Positions 12,127 through 24,369 are shown, counted from the first letter of the stretch. The stretch is 64,000 nt of DNA from Asterochloris sp. CNOR1 (GCA_963969365.1 OZ017761.1:1054001-1118000), one strand, 5' to 3'. Translations and numbers: made by a program. Notes: generated by a model from the letters alone, not told the origin.

Positions 12127-15100
12127 CCCTGACGCGTCTGGCCAAGAGATGGTGAGCGCATGCGGTGAGCACTGGGCCCCGGAGCCCTTCTCAGATGCGG
12201 CTGACAGTCCCTGGGCGTTGGCAGCTGCACACAGCTGCTCTGCATCCATGACGCAGTAGCACTCTAGCAGCTGGTCCGCCCCAGCATAATCATTCATCCA
12301 CAATTCATCCTGCATTGGGTTGGGGATGCCGCTGACCCACCCTCCCATGAAGGTCACAGCTGGGCTCAGGGTGTCCCGCCCAAGGTGCAGCTCTCCGCAA
12401 GACAGCAACTGTCCCACAATGCATGGGCAAAGCCACCCACTGTGTCAAGATGTGGTGGCTCCCTGGTAGTTCCTTCCTGTACCCAGAAGAGGCTTGCCCC
12501 CAACACGCAGCCACTGCCCCAGGACTTCATGCACAGGCCAGGCAGTGGACAGATCAGGGGCTGACCTGGCTTTGCTTTGCATGCTGATGTGGTGCATTGC
12601 TCAGGCGGCATGCAGGAGCACCCTCCCCTGGCATGCTGCAGGCAAGCTCTGAGCCTGCCACACAGATGGTAGCCTACGCACAGTCTCCTGCTTCCTGATG
12701 GCGCTGGGCGTCTCCATGGGAGCGGAGCTGAGCCCCTCTGTTCCTCCATGACCACCAGCAGTGAGTGACAACACCTGACACTGGATCTGTGAAACGCGAC
12801 CTGTCAGGGTCGACCAGCTTCACAGTTAGTTGCCTCAGCCTGGTGCCTTTCAGGAGGCGCAGGAAGCCAGATGGGGACGGTGGGTGGTCAGGACCCAGAT
12901 CCAGCAGACATTCATCTTCCACGAGCAGCGTCACTGTCTCACAGTGCTCCAAGAGCTTGACTGCCACATTGCCGCTGCCTTGTAGCTGGAGGTGCCGGAC
13001 ATGAACACCGTCCCAGGGGTCCTTCTCTCTGCAGCAGGCAGAGCAATGATGCAGAGTTGGCTCTGGGTTGGCCCGTCATGTAGGTATGTGCCTGCAAAAG
13101 CCCCTGTGCAGGAACCCATGTTACGTATGCAGCTGGGCGTTGACAGTGCCACAGCACTGCTCAGACGCTGCAGACACTGGTCAGTGCGGGCAGGCACAGC
13201 TGCAAGCTGTGCACATGCAAGCAGGCACCTGCTGGAAACACTTGCCCTGCAGCTACCTGGCAGCACAGCAGATGCATGCCTCTTTGTCAGCAGCCAGCTG
13301 GGCAGCATCTGACAAGCGCCAGTACATGCGGGACAGCTGGGCGCGGCTGTGATGCAGGTGCCGAGCACTCGCGCAGCTATGGCAAGCCAACGCCAACGCT
13401 ACTGCCCCCAAGGGCACCTGCAGCGCAGCGTAGCACCCACCTGGGCGACTGCTCACCTCTGCCAAGGCACAGCACACTTGCCACATCCTGCAGCGCTGCC
13501 TGGCAGCTCATGCAGGCAGCCTCACCTGCCTTGCAGTCACTAGGCCTGCTCACTCTGCTACAGCAACAAGCAACAACCACGCATGTACAATCCCTGCACC
13601 CACTCGCACTGCAGGTTGATAGCCCGGTCAGCCGGCAGCTGCCCCTGAATGAAGCATTGGATCAATCCAGAGTGAGTCTGTCCAGCGGGACACGGGGCAA
13701 GGCAGCTGCCAGCGTGTCAGCGTGGCAACACTGCACGTCCACCAGGGTGACGGCTTGCAGGTGCTGCAGGTCCCTCATGTTCCAGGGAGCTGCAGCCACG
13801 GTGGAGACATGGTTGTCAGAATTCTTAGACATCTGACAGAAGAGAGAGACAGCCTGCAGCCAGGGCGTGAGGACTGGCCAGCTGCCAGTGTGTTGCATGG
13901 CACTGCTGTCTGGTGCCTGATGCCGTGGTGACAGGCTGTGGGACCAGGGCCCCTGCCAGCAATGTTGCATGGCGCTGCTGTGAGGGCTGACTAGCGCTGC
14001 TAGTGCGTCTGCACAACACTGCCATGCAAAGCCTGCAGCCAGGGTCCATGAGGGCTGCCCAGCCCAGTATATCTGCATGGCACTGCTGCAGTTGGACCAG
14101 AGTCACGGACCGCAGCTGCAACAGAAAGGCCCTGCGCCAGGGCCCTGCAGTCTGAGAGCATCGCCTTGGGCAGCCAGAGCAGCCACAGCATGCCCCGTAG
14201 CTTTGCCAAGCAAGGGCAGCGCAACACACAGCAAAAACCCAAGTCCAACACATTTCTGCAGCAGTGGCAGGCCTGGGCAGCACCGCACACGGCATCAACC
14301 TGGATCACGACCATCTGCAGCTGAGGCGGGCTGGAGCAGCATGGCACACATTGCATGGACTCAGCATGCCCTGCTGGTGCGGCAGGCAGGGACCACGTGG
14401 TGCGCCAGCACTACCCTGTACTTGGACTGCTGTGTGGTGTGTCCGGCCTGTGGGCATGCAGAGCAGCACAAGGCCTTGCTGCCGCCAGCCTTGCATCAAG
14501 CTCTTCTGGGCAACAGGCAGGGGCCCAGCAGGTGCACATGCTTGCTGGAGCACAGGCAACCGGCTCACTGGAGTGGCAGCCCGTGCAGCACGTCGCGCCA
14601 CTGATGCACCCAAACAACCACCGAAGGGGTGCTGGCCGACCTGCGCGCCGGCTGTCAGCATACTGCTGAGCAGGCACACAGACCACTCTCCGTTTCTGGT
14701 GACAGCAGGGACCACAAAACACCACTCACTGTGGGGCGAGCGGCTGCTGTATTGCCTATTGCACCCGTGAAACTCCAGCGACTCCAGGTTGGGGAAGCTG
14801 GCCAGGGGCCTTGAGTCTGGGTCCATGTATCTTGCCACCCAGTGCAGCCCTGACACATGCCTGAGATGGCTGATTCTGGGGTTTCTGAAAGTTGTCCCTT
14901 GCAGCTTCTGAAACCTATCCTCTGCCAGTATGAAGTCGTTTGCACAGTCATTGCTGGGGTACAGCCTGCAATGAACCAGAAGTGTGCTGTTCAGAAGATC
15001 TCAGAACGGGCTGCCTGATCCCAGAAGCAAGTGCAGCCCTCAGCTAGGCCAACGGCTGGCCTTGGTGGCAAGGGTGTGCAAAACCGAAATGTTCACAGGT

Positions 15101-15735
15101 GGCTGGATGGAGATGGCCACAAACCAGACAATGAGCACGACGCCTGGCTGGCCCGGACCAGGATGCATTGGGTGGAGCTCTCAAAGGAGCTTGCATGGAG
15201 ATGGTCTCTGGGTTTGTCCAGGGCTTGGCTTCAGGGTGCAGCAGTTGGACAACGTGATCTAGAAGTGGGCAGATATGCGCACTGCTCCCTGAGCCCAGTC
15301 AGGCACGGAGGGTCCACAACATCTGCTTGACACAGCCAGCATGACCTTGGGCCGTACCCACAGCACAAGACCCTCCTGCACTTGAGAAAGCAGACATGCG
15401 CACCTGAGAGTGGCAATTGGGTACTTGCAGCGCAGCAGCAGCTTCCAGGCCTGGTCCCCATGTCTTTGGAAGTGCTTGGGAGCCATATTGCATCGATCGC
15501 TGAAGTTGAGGCACAAGGGCAGCTGGCGCAGCACGCTGCGCATTGTCCGGCTTGTGAGTTGCAGCCGCAGCCGCCATCTCAATAGGCTCAGGCTGCAGGG
15601 CTTTGATGGACTGGCTCCCCCACTGTTGAAGAGGTGCAGGTCTCTCAGCACAGCGCGCATGATCAACCTCAATAAGTCGCAGTTGCTGAACACCTCTTCC
15701 GGCGGAGTCGCAGGTCTCGCACTCTTGTGGGACAT
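12127..15735 (-). CDS. Leucine-rich-repeat protein with F-box-like N-terminus
   Basis: The proposed start ATG at 15735 opens an exon of about 118 residues (MSHKSARPATPPEEVF..., ending near 15378) rich in Leu and Arg, resembling the F-box-like leader of algal LRR proteins. Further exons on the same strand carry LRR-like strands: FPNLESLEFHGC near 14800, LRSVTLVQLQQCHADIL near 14100, LQHLQAVTLVDVQCCHADTL near 13770 and TRLRQLTVKLVDPDRSRF near 12830. The last frame ends at a stop at 12127. The central part (13650-14110) contains several drifted copies of a segment centred on CHAD. I could not fix all introns, so the exon count is unknown and some units may be decayed. The LRR assignment is fair; the F-box assignment is weak. 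Substrate-receptor function is not shown. Confidence 0.5.
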
Positions 15736-16070
15736 TGCGCTTTCAGAGATCGCACCCAAGTCGTCCAACGCCTGTGAAGACTGGGAGCCCCTTGGATTTA
15801 TATTCCGCCGGTCAAGCTAGCTGGTTACATGAAGCTTCAACTGGCACACCCTAGCCCAAGTTCCTCAGCTTCGCTTACTAAATGGCCCTGCATGCTATGC
15901 TTGCGCCTTCGTGGTGTGCAAGACCAGTTACAGACAGCATTGGTTGGGGCGCCAAACCGAGTTGACACACTGCCTACACAGATCCCAACAGCTGTCCAGG
16001 CAGCATTGGAGCAAGCAGTTGGTTCAACAGTGGCGAAGAGCTCAAGGTCGAAGTCACAGCCGAAGAGAGC
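15736..16070. promoter_or_regulatory. Divergent promoter interval, LRR gene / GT8 gene
   Basis: These 335 bases separate two proposed start codons on opposite strands, so the interval should hold both promoters. No TATA-like box or repeat stands out. Confidence 0.4.
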
Positions 16071-19000
16071 ATGCTCACGCGATGGGCCCTGATGTGCCTT
16101 CTACTGGCTTGGGAAGGCAGTGTGCAGGTGTCCAATGCGCCTTTGCCAACCTTGTTTCTTGGACATGGCCATCAGATGCTTCCTTGCTGGCAGTTCACAA
16201 CGGTCACCCTGGGAGGTCCTGCAAAGCACCTAGGTGCATGGGGTTGCACGCCCTGCACGCCTCGCTGCACTACTTACCCTGTTCACTGTGTTGATGCAGG
16301 CACGTTGGCTGGCCAGGTGGGCGCCATGGGAGGACACACCCAATGCCTTGGCTGGGAGGATGCCTAAGGAGCACCCAGCACCACGCTGCTGCGTGGGGGA
16401 GGCCTGCATCGAGAAGAGCAGGGGGCGTCACGCCTTTGTGGCCAGTGTGCGCTCGTCAGAGTACCTCACAGGCAAGAGTGCACCATTGCAACTGGTCACA
16501 GATAGATCAGCCGCATTGCAGCCTCTGAGGCCTCTACCCCAAAAGCAGTACATATGCGTGTTCTCGCCAGCATAATCCAGGTGCTGTTGTAGCTTCAAGA
16601 AGCTGTGACCTGACATCTGAGCACCATGCACACAAAGTCCATGTACTCTGGGGTCTGGGGCTGTCGCGGCCGAGTGCAGCTGAGGCGACCCAGAACTGCG
16701 CACTCAGAGTCCAGTGATGCACTGCAATCTGGTTCAGCAGCAGGCTACCGGCTGTGACCAGCTGAAGTCGCTGCTGCAGGCCTCCTTGAGCTGCACTGCT
16801 CCCTCCAGGCCACCAACCCTCAGACAAAGTGAGTGCCGTATGGTGGCTCTCTGTCTTCATTCTGTGCATCTGACCACCTGGGAGCTGTGACAACCCTCAG
16901 GCAGTCACACAGGCCCGCTCTGCAGCAGCAGCATCCAGCCTGCATGCTGGCTGCCCCGCCGATGCCTCTGCCGTGGGCTGCCTAAGGCCGTACCTGCTGC
17001 CTTTGCTGTGCTGCCTCAGAAGGACGGTCCTGCAGGGTGCACAGGGCACCTAGCAGGCAGGCATGCCTGCTGCACGCTGCAGTCCCGTCCTACTGAGGCA
17101 CCACAGCAAAGGCAGCAGGTACGCCTGCATGCTAGGCGCTGTGCACACCCTGCAACTTCAGCTGAGCGGGGCGGCACACAGGCACACTTGCTTGCAAGAT
17201 TGCTTGTGCGCCCAACAGGCCGACCCTGCAGGGTTGAGTAGCAGCATGGATGCCCGTTTACAAGCTTCCAGAATCTTGTCTCCCTCTGCAGGCTGGTTGT
17301 CATGACTGTGAAGGGTGACCTGACCCACAAGGCAGAAAAGGAGCTGAGGCAGCTGGACAACACAGAGCTTTGCTACCAGGAGGAGTTCAGGTTCCCCAAC
17401 ACTCTCAACGTGAGCAAGGCTGCGCCCCTGCCTCTGCTGGTGACACGCCTGGAGGAACTCCAGCCTTTCTGAGAGCTTGTTTGAGGGCGAGCACAACACT
17501 GCAGCATCATGTCCACATATTGCAGGCTCTACCTGTGGGGCAGTCTCGTCCTTGGTGCACTTGCTGTCTTGCGCCTACTGTGCTGTACAAACACCATGGT
17601 CCCTGCCCTGCTGAATGTCACACCTGCACAGCACAGCGCCTCCAGGCCATTGTTGCTGCCCCTGGCACCCCTGGTCCTAACTACATGCTTGGCCGCCTGC
17701 AGGAGAGGTTTTCCAAGAACTGGGTCAAGCTCAGGGCCTGGGAGATGACGGACTACGACTCCATTATCATGCTGGTGTGCTGGCTGGTGCCTGGGTGAAC
17801 TGCTTTGGTGGACCTGCTGATGCCATGCAGCCTGGTGCTGAGCCTTGCCTGCCAGGCAAACCTGCACTGCTGTGCTCAGCACAGCCAGCCCAGCCCAGCC
17901 CAGCCACCGCATGGCTCACACATCGAGACCCGGCAGCCTCACCTGCCTGCATTTCAGGACCAGCTCTGCTATCGCCCCTGACACCCTGATTAGTGGAGCT
18001 CAGACAATTATGCATGGCACCAAGGTCTGCCTGCAGGATACTGACATGGTGGTTCTGGGGAGCTTGGAGCATCTCTTTTACCTTCCCACAGACTTTGCAT
18101 TGGTCCCCAACCAAGGCTACAATGGGTGGGCCTACAACGCAGGTAGTGCCAGAGTCTGCTGCATGCCAGTCTGCCCTTGACGCTCTCAAGGAACCACTGT
18201 AACCCCTGCACTGCTGCATGCCAACACCTGCGAATTGCATTCATGGGGCTTACTTGAGGCCAGGCTATTGACTGTTAACCCCACTGCAGCTGCAGCCATG
18301 TAGGTTTGTATAGGACTAGCAGTGCTGTTGACTGCCTGCTCGCCTCACAATGCAGGTGGCTTTGTCTTCTTGAGACCTTGCCCTGAGGTGAGGACTGCTC
18401 CAGGACACTATGTGCAGTGGCCTGCAGCCCAGCTGAGAGCACTTACCTGCATTCCAGAGGCCAGAGCTTGTTGTGTTGGCATTGCCTGCGGCCTGCTTTG
18501 TTGCTCTTGCAGAGGCAGCTGCCATCTCCAGAGTACATGCTTCGCCCTTGTCCAGATCACTGGCCAGAGCCTGCTGTGCTGATGCTGCTTGGCGCATTCT
18601 CTCCTGGACACTAACCGGCACCTGCATGCTGATATTGCTTGCTGACTGAGAGCTCCCCACAACCCTCTCCGTTGCCACTGCCCAACACCCGCCCGGGTTG
18701 GGCATTTCTTGCAGCCCTCTATCTGTCTTCTGCTGTGCTGGCACTGCTTGCTGCGTGAGAGCAGTCACTTCTCCCCTTGCAAGCATGCCAGGGCCCAGCC
18801 TGCTGTGCTGGTGCTGCTTTGGAGGTGTTTGTGGCATTGACGAGCAGTTGTCACCGTGCAGGTATTTGAGGCAATGAAGAGCGTCCTTGCGCAGAACCCC
18901 AACCTCCAGTTCCCCACCCAATTTGCCGAGCAGACCTTCCTGACCTGGTGGTTTGCCTACACCATGACTAAGCTGCCCATGTAAGCAGGCTGCATCTCGT

Positions 19001-19786
19001 TTGACCCTGCCGGGTTCTCTGCCTCAGATTTCCTTGTGGGCAGGCTATTGCTGTTCTGGGTGCAGCTGGAATTGCACTCAACACCCACCTGCGTATGCAA
19101 CCAGACTGCCCCTTGCTGATCACTGACTGTGCACTGAGGTGGACATGCTGCCTGCTTATCTGCTTCCTGCTGGCGCCACGTCGCACTGCTTATGCAGACG
19201 AGCTGCTTGATGTCAATGACTTGAGCAGGCAGCTGGTGCTGCAGCTGCTGAAGCTGTTGCTGAGGATCTGGTGAACCCTGCCTATGTTGCATAGCTGGTG
19301 CTGGGATCGCTGCGGCTCCCTGCTTTCTGCAGCTCCCTATCTGGGGCCCTCATCTCAGGTACCATTATAGAGATGAGTTCGGGGTGCATGATCTTTGTGA
19401 CTGTACAGGGCTCACTCTCCCTGCTCATCACTGTGGGGTCAGCTGTGATAGTTTAGGAACTCCTTCACTGCCTGTGCAGGGAGTACAACGCCAACTTTGA
19501 TTTTGCCGATACGAATCTGATAGGCTTGGCTGACCCACTGGTGATGCACTTTGCAAATGAGAAGCCCTTTGAGGCCACGCCCGACAGCCCAGAATGGCCA
19601 TGGCTGTGTTGGCAGCCCCAACAGCAGGGTCAGCCAAACCAACGCTTCACAGCCAAGCACAGAGAGTCACACCACCAGACTCACCCCAAGGCCCTGCTGC
19701 ATGATCACTTCCAGGATCGGACAGCGGCACCTGCTGTGTCTGGCAAGTCCTTTCTGCATCACTGGCGCCGGACAGGGCTGGGGTGA
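16071..19786 (+). CDS. GT8-family (glycogenin-like) glycosyltransferase with signal peptide
   Basis: GT8 enzymes are retaining, nucleotide-sugar-dependent glycosyltransferases. Nine exons join in phase: 16071-16127, 16300-16471, 16780-16828, 17292-17409, 17637-17774, 18037-18142, 18356-18387, 18862-18980 and 19480-19786, about 365 residues. Exon 1 encodes a hydrophobic leader (MLTRWALMCLLLAWEGSVQ), suggesting entry to the secretory path. Then come RHAFVASVRSSEYL, LVVMTVKGDL, YDSIIMLDTDMVVLGSLEHL (DTD is the metal-binding DxD motif), DFALVPNQGYNGWAYNAGGF and MHFANEKPF (the HF..KP nucleotide-binding motif). Intron 16472-16779 uses a GC donor (acag|gcaaga). The last exon runs into a His/Gln-rich tail after the catalytic core. 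Closest known relatives are glycogenin, galactinol synthase and PGSIP proteins; the acceptor substrate cannot be told. Confidence 0.88.
18388..18861 (+). repeat. Decayed tandem repeat filling a GT8 intron
   Basis: About four drifted copies of a unit centred on gccagagcctgctgtgctg lie near 18461, 18563, 18729 and 18793 within the intron between exons 18356-18387 and 18862-18980. Confidence 0.55.
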
Positions 19787-19962
19787 CCTTTCATTACCTG
19801 TTGAACGTGCTGCATGCAAAGTGTATTCGGTGAAACCAACTGCTGCTCTTTTGCTGTATGTGTAGTCATAAATTTTCATTCCAGATGCCACCCAGTTTCT
19901 TCGTGTTCTGAGGGTACTAGTACTCGCAGTCAGCTCCACCGTCAAGTGTCCATCTAGCAACC

Positions 19963-20872
19963 ATGCTCAACAGACCAGGACAGCAGATGGGTGAAGGGAG
20001 TGGAACAGGCCTGGTGGACAAGGCCAAGCATGCGTAAGTCACTCAGTGCAGCATTCCACAATGCATCATGTTGTCAGCTGAGCTGCCCTGGCAAACGCTT
20101 ATTGCAAGGCAGACCAGGCGCCACTCATCAGGGTCACTTGTGACCTGCACATTGAACACTGCAGGGTGGAGCACAAGGAGCTGCCCACAGAGAGCAACAT
20201 GGCAGACAAGGCACAGCAGAAGGTGCAGTCAGGCTCTGGGGCAGCAGGCGGGGGCCAGTTGGATGCCACACCAGGTGGGGCCCAGCAGCAAAGCAGTACT
20301 TTCATGATGCATGCACATGCAGACAAGTGAAGATGGATTTTGTCCAGATGCAAAGATAGGTCCCAAAGCTGCAGGCGGGGTCAGCCTGACGCCACAGCAA
20401 CTTGCTAGGGTGCAGCTGTTTTCGTGCATGGCCAAACTGTGACTGTGAGGGGCTGCGCGTGCAGCTGAGCTGCTGCAGTGAAGTTGCTGGGGCAGCAGGT
20501 GGGGCCCAGCGGCTGCATGGCGCATGGTGTTCAAGCTGTTTGAGAGGGCTGGTCCACTGGCGCTGGCAGTCAGGCCCTGCAACGTAGTAGGCAGTGGCCC
20601 GCCATAACGTGTTGGGACAAGCTGCTGCAGAGCACGTGATCAATGATGTCTACTCTGATTGCAACAGCAAGGAGTGGTCTTCTGTTTTCGAGACCTGTTG
20701 GCAGGCAATTGTGACAGCTCTGACGTTGATGTACCGTCAGGCAAGATGTGCATGTTGGTTGCCCACTAGCTCAGTTGTATATGCTGCAGGTGCCAAGGGT
20801 GTTAGCCCTCACATGAAGGCAACTCCCTCAAGCGGAGGTGCTGGCACACCTTCTGATGCCCTGCAGAAGTGA
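19963..20872 (+). CDS. Small hydrophilic LEA-like protein
   Basis: Three exons join in phase (19963-20033, 20165-20274, 20790-20872), giving 87 residues. The product is rich in Gly, Lys, Ala and Ser, has no Cys or Trp, and carries GLVDKAKHAVEHKE and NMADKAQQKVQSGSG; such Ala/Lys helical stretches plus Gly-rich linker resemble late-embryogenesis-abundant stress proteins. No signal peptide or membrane span is present. The second intron carries sequence near 20362-20425 and 20488-20515 similar to the end of exon 2. AATAAA lies near 20970. The LEA label is by composition only; the gene model is stronger than the name. Confidence 0.6.
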
Positions 20873-20958
20873 GGAGGCTGCTTTGCAGCCAGACAGCTCT
20901 CCCTTTTGTCCAGTCGTGGAGCAATGTACAACAATCAAAGCTCAGTGCTGTGATCCTG

Positions 20959-20963
20959 TTACA
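20959..20963 (-). terminator. Candidate poly(A) signal TGTAA for the PPC decarboxylase gene
   Basis: TGTAA on the minus strand lies about 64 bases beyond the stop codon of the decarboxylase gene. Confidence 0.3.
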
Positions 20964-21026
20964 TTTGAAGAATAAAAACTGCTCGACTAAGGAGTTCATG
21001 TTGACATAGATGCTGGGCACTGCACA

Positions 21027-22724
21027 CTACCTTGCAGCCACCTTTGAGGCCATGGCTAAGGCTGCTACCAGGACGAAAATGGCCTGACACTGAGGAGTTC
21101 TGCAGTAAGCACACAGGCCTGCATACATCCCCGTGGCTGGGTTAGCTTTTGACACAGACACACTCAGGTGCTCGCCAGGCTGAGCCAGGGTAAGCTGTAC
21201 TCTATGGGTGATGTCCTGGACGGCAGCCATGGCCCCTGCCCCTGTGTCGCCACAGGCCAAGGTTTTGTGCACAGGGTCAATCACCCATGCCCCCAGCGTG
21301 TTCAACGCCTTGAGGTGCTGCGAAGTGAGGGGGCTCTCCCACATCAATGTGTTCATAGCTGGGGCCACCTGCAGATAGAGCAGAGCATGTTTAGGCTGAG
21401 GGTGAGCTTCCCCTGCCTATGCGTATGACAAGAGCGGATGGAATCGTGCCACGACATGCAAGATGGCCCACCAGCGGTTTGACTGCACCTCAACCATGAC
21501 AGAAGTGCAAGCCAAGCAGCCACCAGTCAGCAGGTGCTTGGTAAGCTACAGCATGAGTGAGGCAGCCAGCAAAGAAAGAAGGGCATCGAGCCAGTCCCAG
21601 AGGCGGACCACGCAGGTGAGGAAGTTACCGCAATCATTCCCCAGGCATGCATTGCTCACCAGCAGGGGCTTGCTCCAATCCCAAGCGCGCACCACGCTGG
21701 TAAGGCAGTTGTCACAGAGGCCCTGGGCCATCTTGGCCAGCGTGTTGGCAGAGAGTGGAGCTATGACAAGAATGTCAGCCCACTTGCGCAGCTCGATGTG
21801 CTGCACAGGGTCGCCCTTGGCTTGCCAGGCACGCCACTCTTCCTCATCGCCTGCAGGCCCATTCAGCACTCAGGTTCTGCTGGTAGGATGCTTCAGCTGT
21901 GCCTGGAATCCGCCCATGCAGTAGATCAGCAAGCACAAGCCAGCCCGCTGCTCTTCAGATCGTTACTGTTCCACTACAAAGGCGTGTAGCCCTCTCCAAG
22001 TGGTCAGGCTTTTCTGGGTGCATCAGTGCAGGCTGGCTGTGGCAACAGGTCCAGATGCAGGCCTTGTGCAGCAGAACAACGAGGCACCCACCATGTATGT
22101 GCTGCACCTCTGGCGGCAGCTGCAGACCAGACAGGAAGTGGCGGGAGGCATCTGTGGCCACAATGCGGACCTCCCCCAGGGCACACAACAGCTCAGCCAG
22201 CTCAGCTGTCTTGATGGCTGCCACGCTGCCTGAGATGCCCAGCAGGATGTGAGGCCTGCAGCCAGCAGGCCACGCATCAGACAACCTGGCACAGCCGAAC
22301 TGTCCTCAGACTCTGAGGTGACCAGCAGGAATCGTGACCTGCAGACATCACGAGGTCTGGCAGCATGCAGTGGAAGGCACGTGTGGGTGCCACGTGCCTG
22401 GTAGGTTGAGGGGCCAATCAGGGAGGAAGCCAGACGATCAAGGAACACAGTCAGAGCTTGCTGCATGCCACACTGCCCCAGCAGGATGTGGGGATCCTTG
22501 CAGTTCTCACATTTGTGGGGTTTCTCACAGGCAGCAAGCAACCCAAAGCCCTAGCAGGCAAAGCCCCCTGACATGCAGGCTTGGTCTGAAACACCCGCGC
22601 AATCAGCACTGCACAGTGACTTGTGTGGCAGCGACGCAGCAGCAGAATCTCACCTGTCTGCCTGCTCAGATTCTGACTCTGCTAGGTTTGGGGCGATTGG
22701 CGCAGCAGATAGGGACTTGTCCAT
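21027..22724 (-). CDS. PPCDC: Phosphopantothenoylcysteine decarboxylase (HAL3/PPCDC)
   Basis: This FMN enzyme decarboxylates 4'-phosphopantothenoylcysteine to 4'-phosphopantetheine in coenzyme A synthesis. Four exons join in phase: 22724-22654, 22255-22092, 21850-21660 and 21368-21027, about 255 residues. Family blocks are PHILLGISGSVAAIKTAEL (FMN phosphate loop), GDPVQHIELRKWADILVIAP (active-site His), LSANTLAKMAQGLCDN, PAMNTLMW (substrate clamp) and LACGDTGAGAM (catalytic Cys). The start ATG at 22724 gives a short acidic leader without targeting features, so the protein is probably cytosolic. After GAMAAVQDI the frame runs about 60 residues further than usual before the stop at 21027, so the true C-terminus may be shorter by splicing. 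Introns 1 and 2 each contain a decayed copy of the neighbouring exon border. Confidence 0.93.
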
Positions 22725-22939
22725 TGGGCCCTGCAGCAGCCATGGGCGGCCCACCTCAGGCCATTCCCTCAGGCAGCCTGAGAGTGCAGCAGGGTCAGTG
22801 CCATCCATTGGGGCCTGCAGCAGCGTCAGGAGCTGCTGCTGCCCTCAGCTGATGCGAGCAGTGTTCTCAGGTGCTGCAGAGCGCCAGCGAGCCTCGCCTC
22901 GACTGCCGTGCTTCCAGCTGCGCCCTGCGCTCCTCTGGC

Positions 22940-23336
22940 TTAGCTGCCTCCCTGGGTATCTCTGTATGTCTCCTGCTGCTGCCTTATTCTCTCCAGGCGC
23001 TCCTGGAAATTCTTGGACTTCTTGCGATTGAGAGCGCTGCACACCAGAAGCCTCTGTCATACACAAAATCCATGCCTCGTTCACCATGTCAGTTTGTCAC
23101 GTTACCTGTTCAAGGCCTTTTCCTGCCTAAAACAGCGGTCCAAAGCATACTTCTGGTCGTTGCAGATGCCCCAGAACTTGGCAATGGGATGCTCCTGGTG
23201 GCAGGTCTCAAGATCCTCAATTTGCTGCAGGACAGGGCAATCTGTTAAGGACTTGAAAACTCGAAGCCAGCAACTCCTGTAAGCCCCTGACCTGGAGGCA
23301 GGTAGGATGCTTCTCCCTGTACAGCGGAGGGTGCAT
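22940..23336 (-). CDS. CMC2: COX assembly mitochondrial protein 2 (CMC2), twin CX9C
   Basis: CMC2 is a small intermembrane-space protein needed for cytochrome c oxidase assembly. Three exons join in phase (23336-23292, 23224-23106, 23036-22940), 86 residues against 79 in human CMC2. The start MHPPLYREKHPTC aligns with human MHPDLSPHLHTEEC. Both cysteine pairs have exactly nine residues between them (C-LQQIEDLET-C and C-NDQKYALDR-C), which marks a Mia40 substrate. A second in-frame ATG lies two codons upstream at 23342. Exon 2 ends in ALN and exon 3 begins SALNRKK, so the splice yields a short repeat not expected in the family; a micro-duplication at the junction is likely. The C-terminal tail is basic and Gln-rich. 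Confidence 0.93.
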
Positions 23337-24369
23337 TTGCATATTGCTTACGCTCCAGAACCAGCCGCAGCTGGGGGCTCACTTGAGAGCTGGTAGACGT
23401 CCACATCACCCATTCTGTCACAGTTTCCGACAGACAGCCCAGAATGAACACCCAGACCAGTATGAGACAGGCCAGCAGGGCAATGCAAGGCCAGCCACAG
23501 GCTGCACCAAGTGTCAGCGGCAGGCCCCTGCCAAAGCCATGCGCGAGTAAGCTTTGCAGCACAGGTTCACGTCCAGCCTGCCTAATGTTGCCCATTGCAC
23601 TGGCTGGAGCTGATCTGAGATGCACCTAAATGTTGCAGGTCACTCCTTGAGGCGCCAGGTTCGCCCAGCTCGCTCTCACACAACGATCCGAGTGAGTTTG
23701 AGGCTCTGTGTGGCAGGGAAGGCTCGGTGTGTGGCCAGTAGCCATGCTTGCCTAGAATGCGGGGCAGGACCTCCAGGCAGCCCTCTGCTGTGCCTCAATG
23801 CATAGACAGACAGAAGCAACGTCATGTTTGCAGAGCTGAGAGCACTTGACTGCCTTGTAGGCACAGGCTGAGGCTCCCCAGTCCCCAGAGAAGCGCCATC
23901 TCTTTGGCAGGTGAGATGTCTTGGTGCTTGCATGGCCAGCACTTTGAACAGGAGCCAGTCAAGCCACATGTCTCAAGCACCACTCTGAACCGCAAGCAGG
24001 GATGCGCACAGACACAGCAGGCAACGTGGCGCTGTCAGATTGGATGTTAGTCCTCACTGCCCGCCAGCTGACATGGCTGTGTCAGGTATAGGGCTGCCAA
24101 GCATGCCTGACCTGTCCTCTCAATGCAGAGGTGTCCAGCACCACAGCAGGTGCCTATGACCTGTGGGGTTTGCGGCGTGCTGGACTCTCATAAATTTTGC
24201 TGCTCGCCGGTGTCTGTGAGCATAGCAGCCAGCAACACTCTGTGCTCAAATTCGTCCCTGATATCCTCCTGCACTGCAGGGCATTCGCAGGCAGTTTGAC
24301 TGCTCCTGTGCCCTGCATGAGGCATACACATGCAGCATGCCAGACACCTCTTGAATGTCTGCGCTGCAG
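23337..24369. other. Divergent interval CMC2/FTSH2, including unresolved FTSH2 first exon(s)
   Basis: CMC2 is transcribed leftward and FTSH2 rightward, so promoters for both lie here. The FTSH2 plastid transit peptide must be encoded in the right half; frames at 24197-24369 contain a plausible basic/Ser-rich stretch but I could not fix the start. A minus-strand frame at 23400-23500 encodes one hydrophobic segment (CIALLACLILVWVFILG) and is probably chance or CMC2 upstream sequence. Confidence 0.4.
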
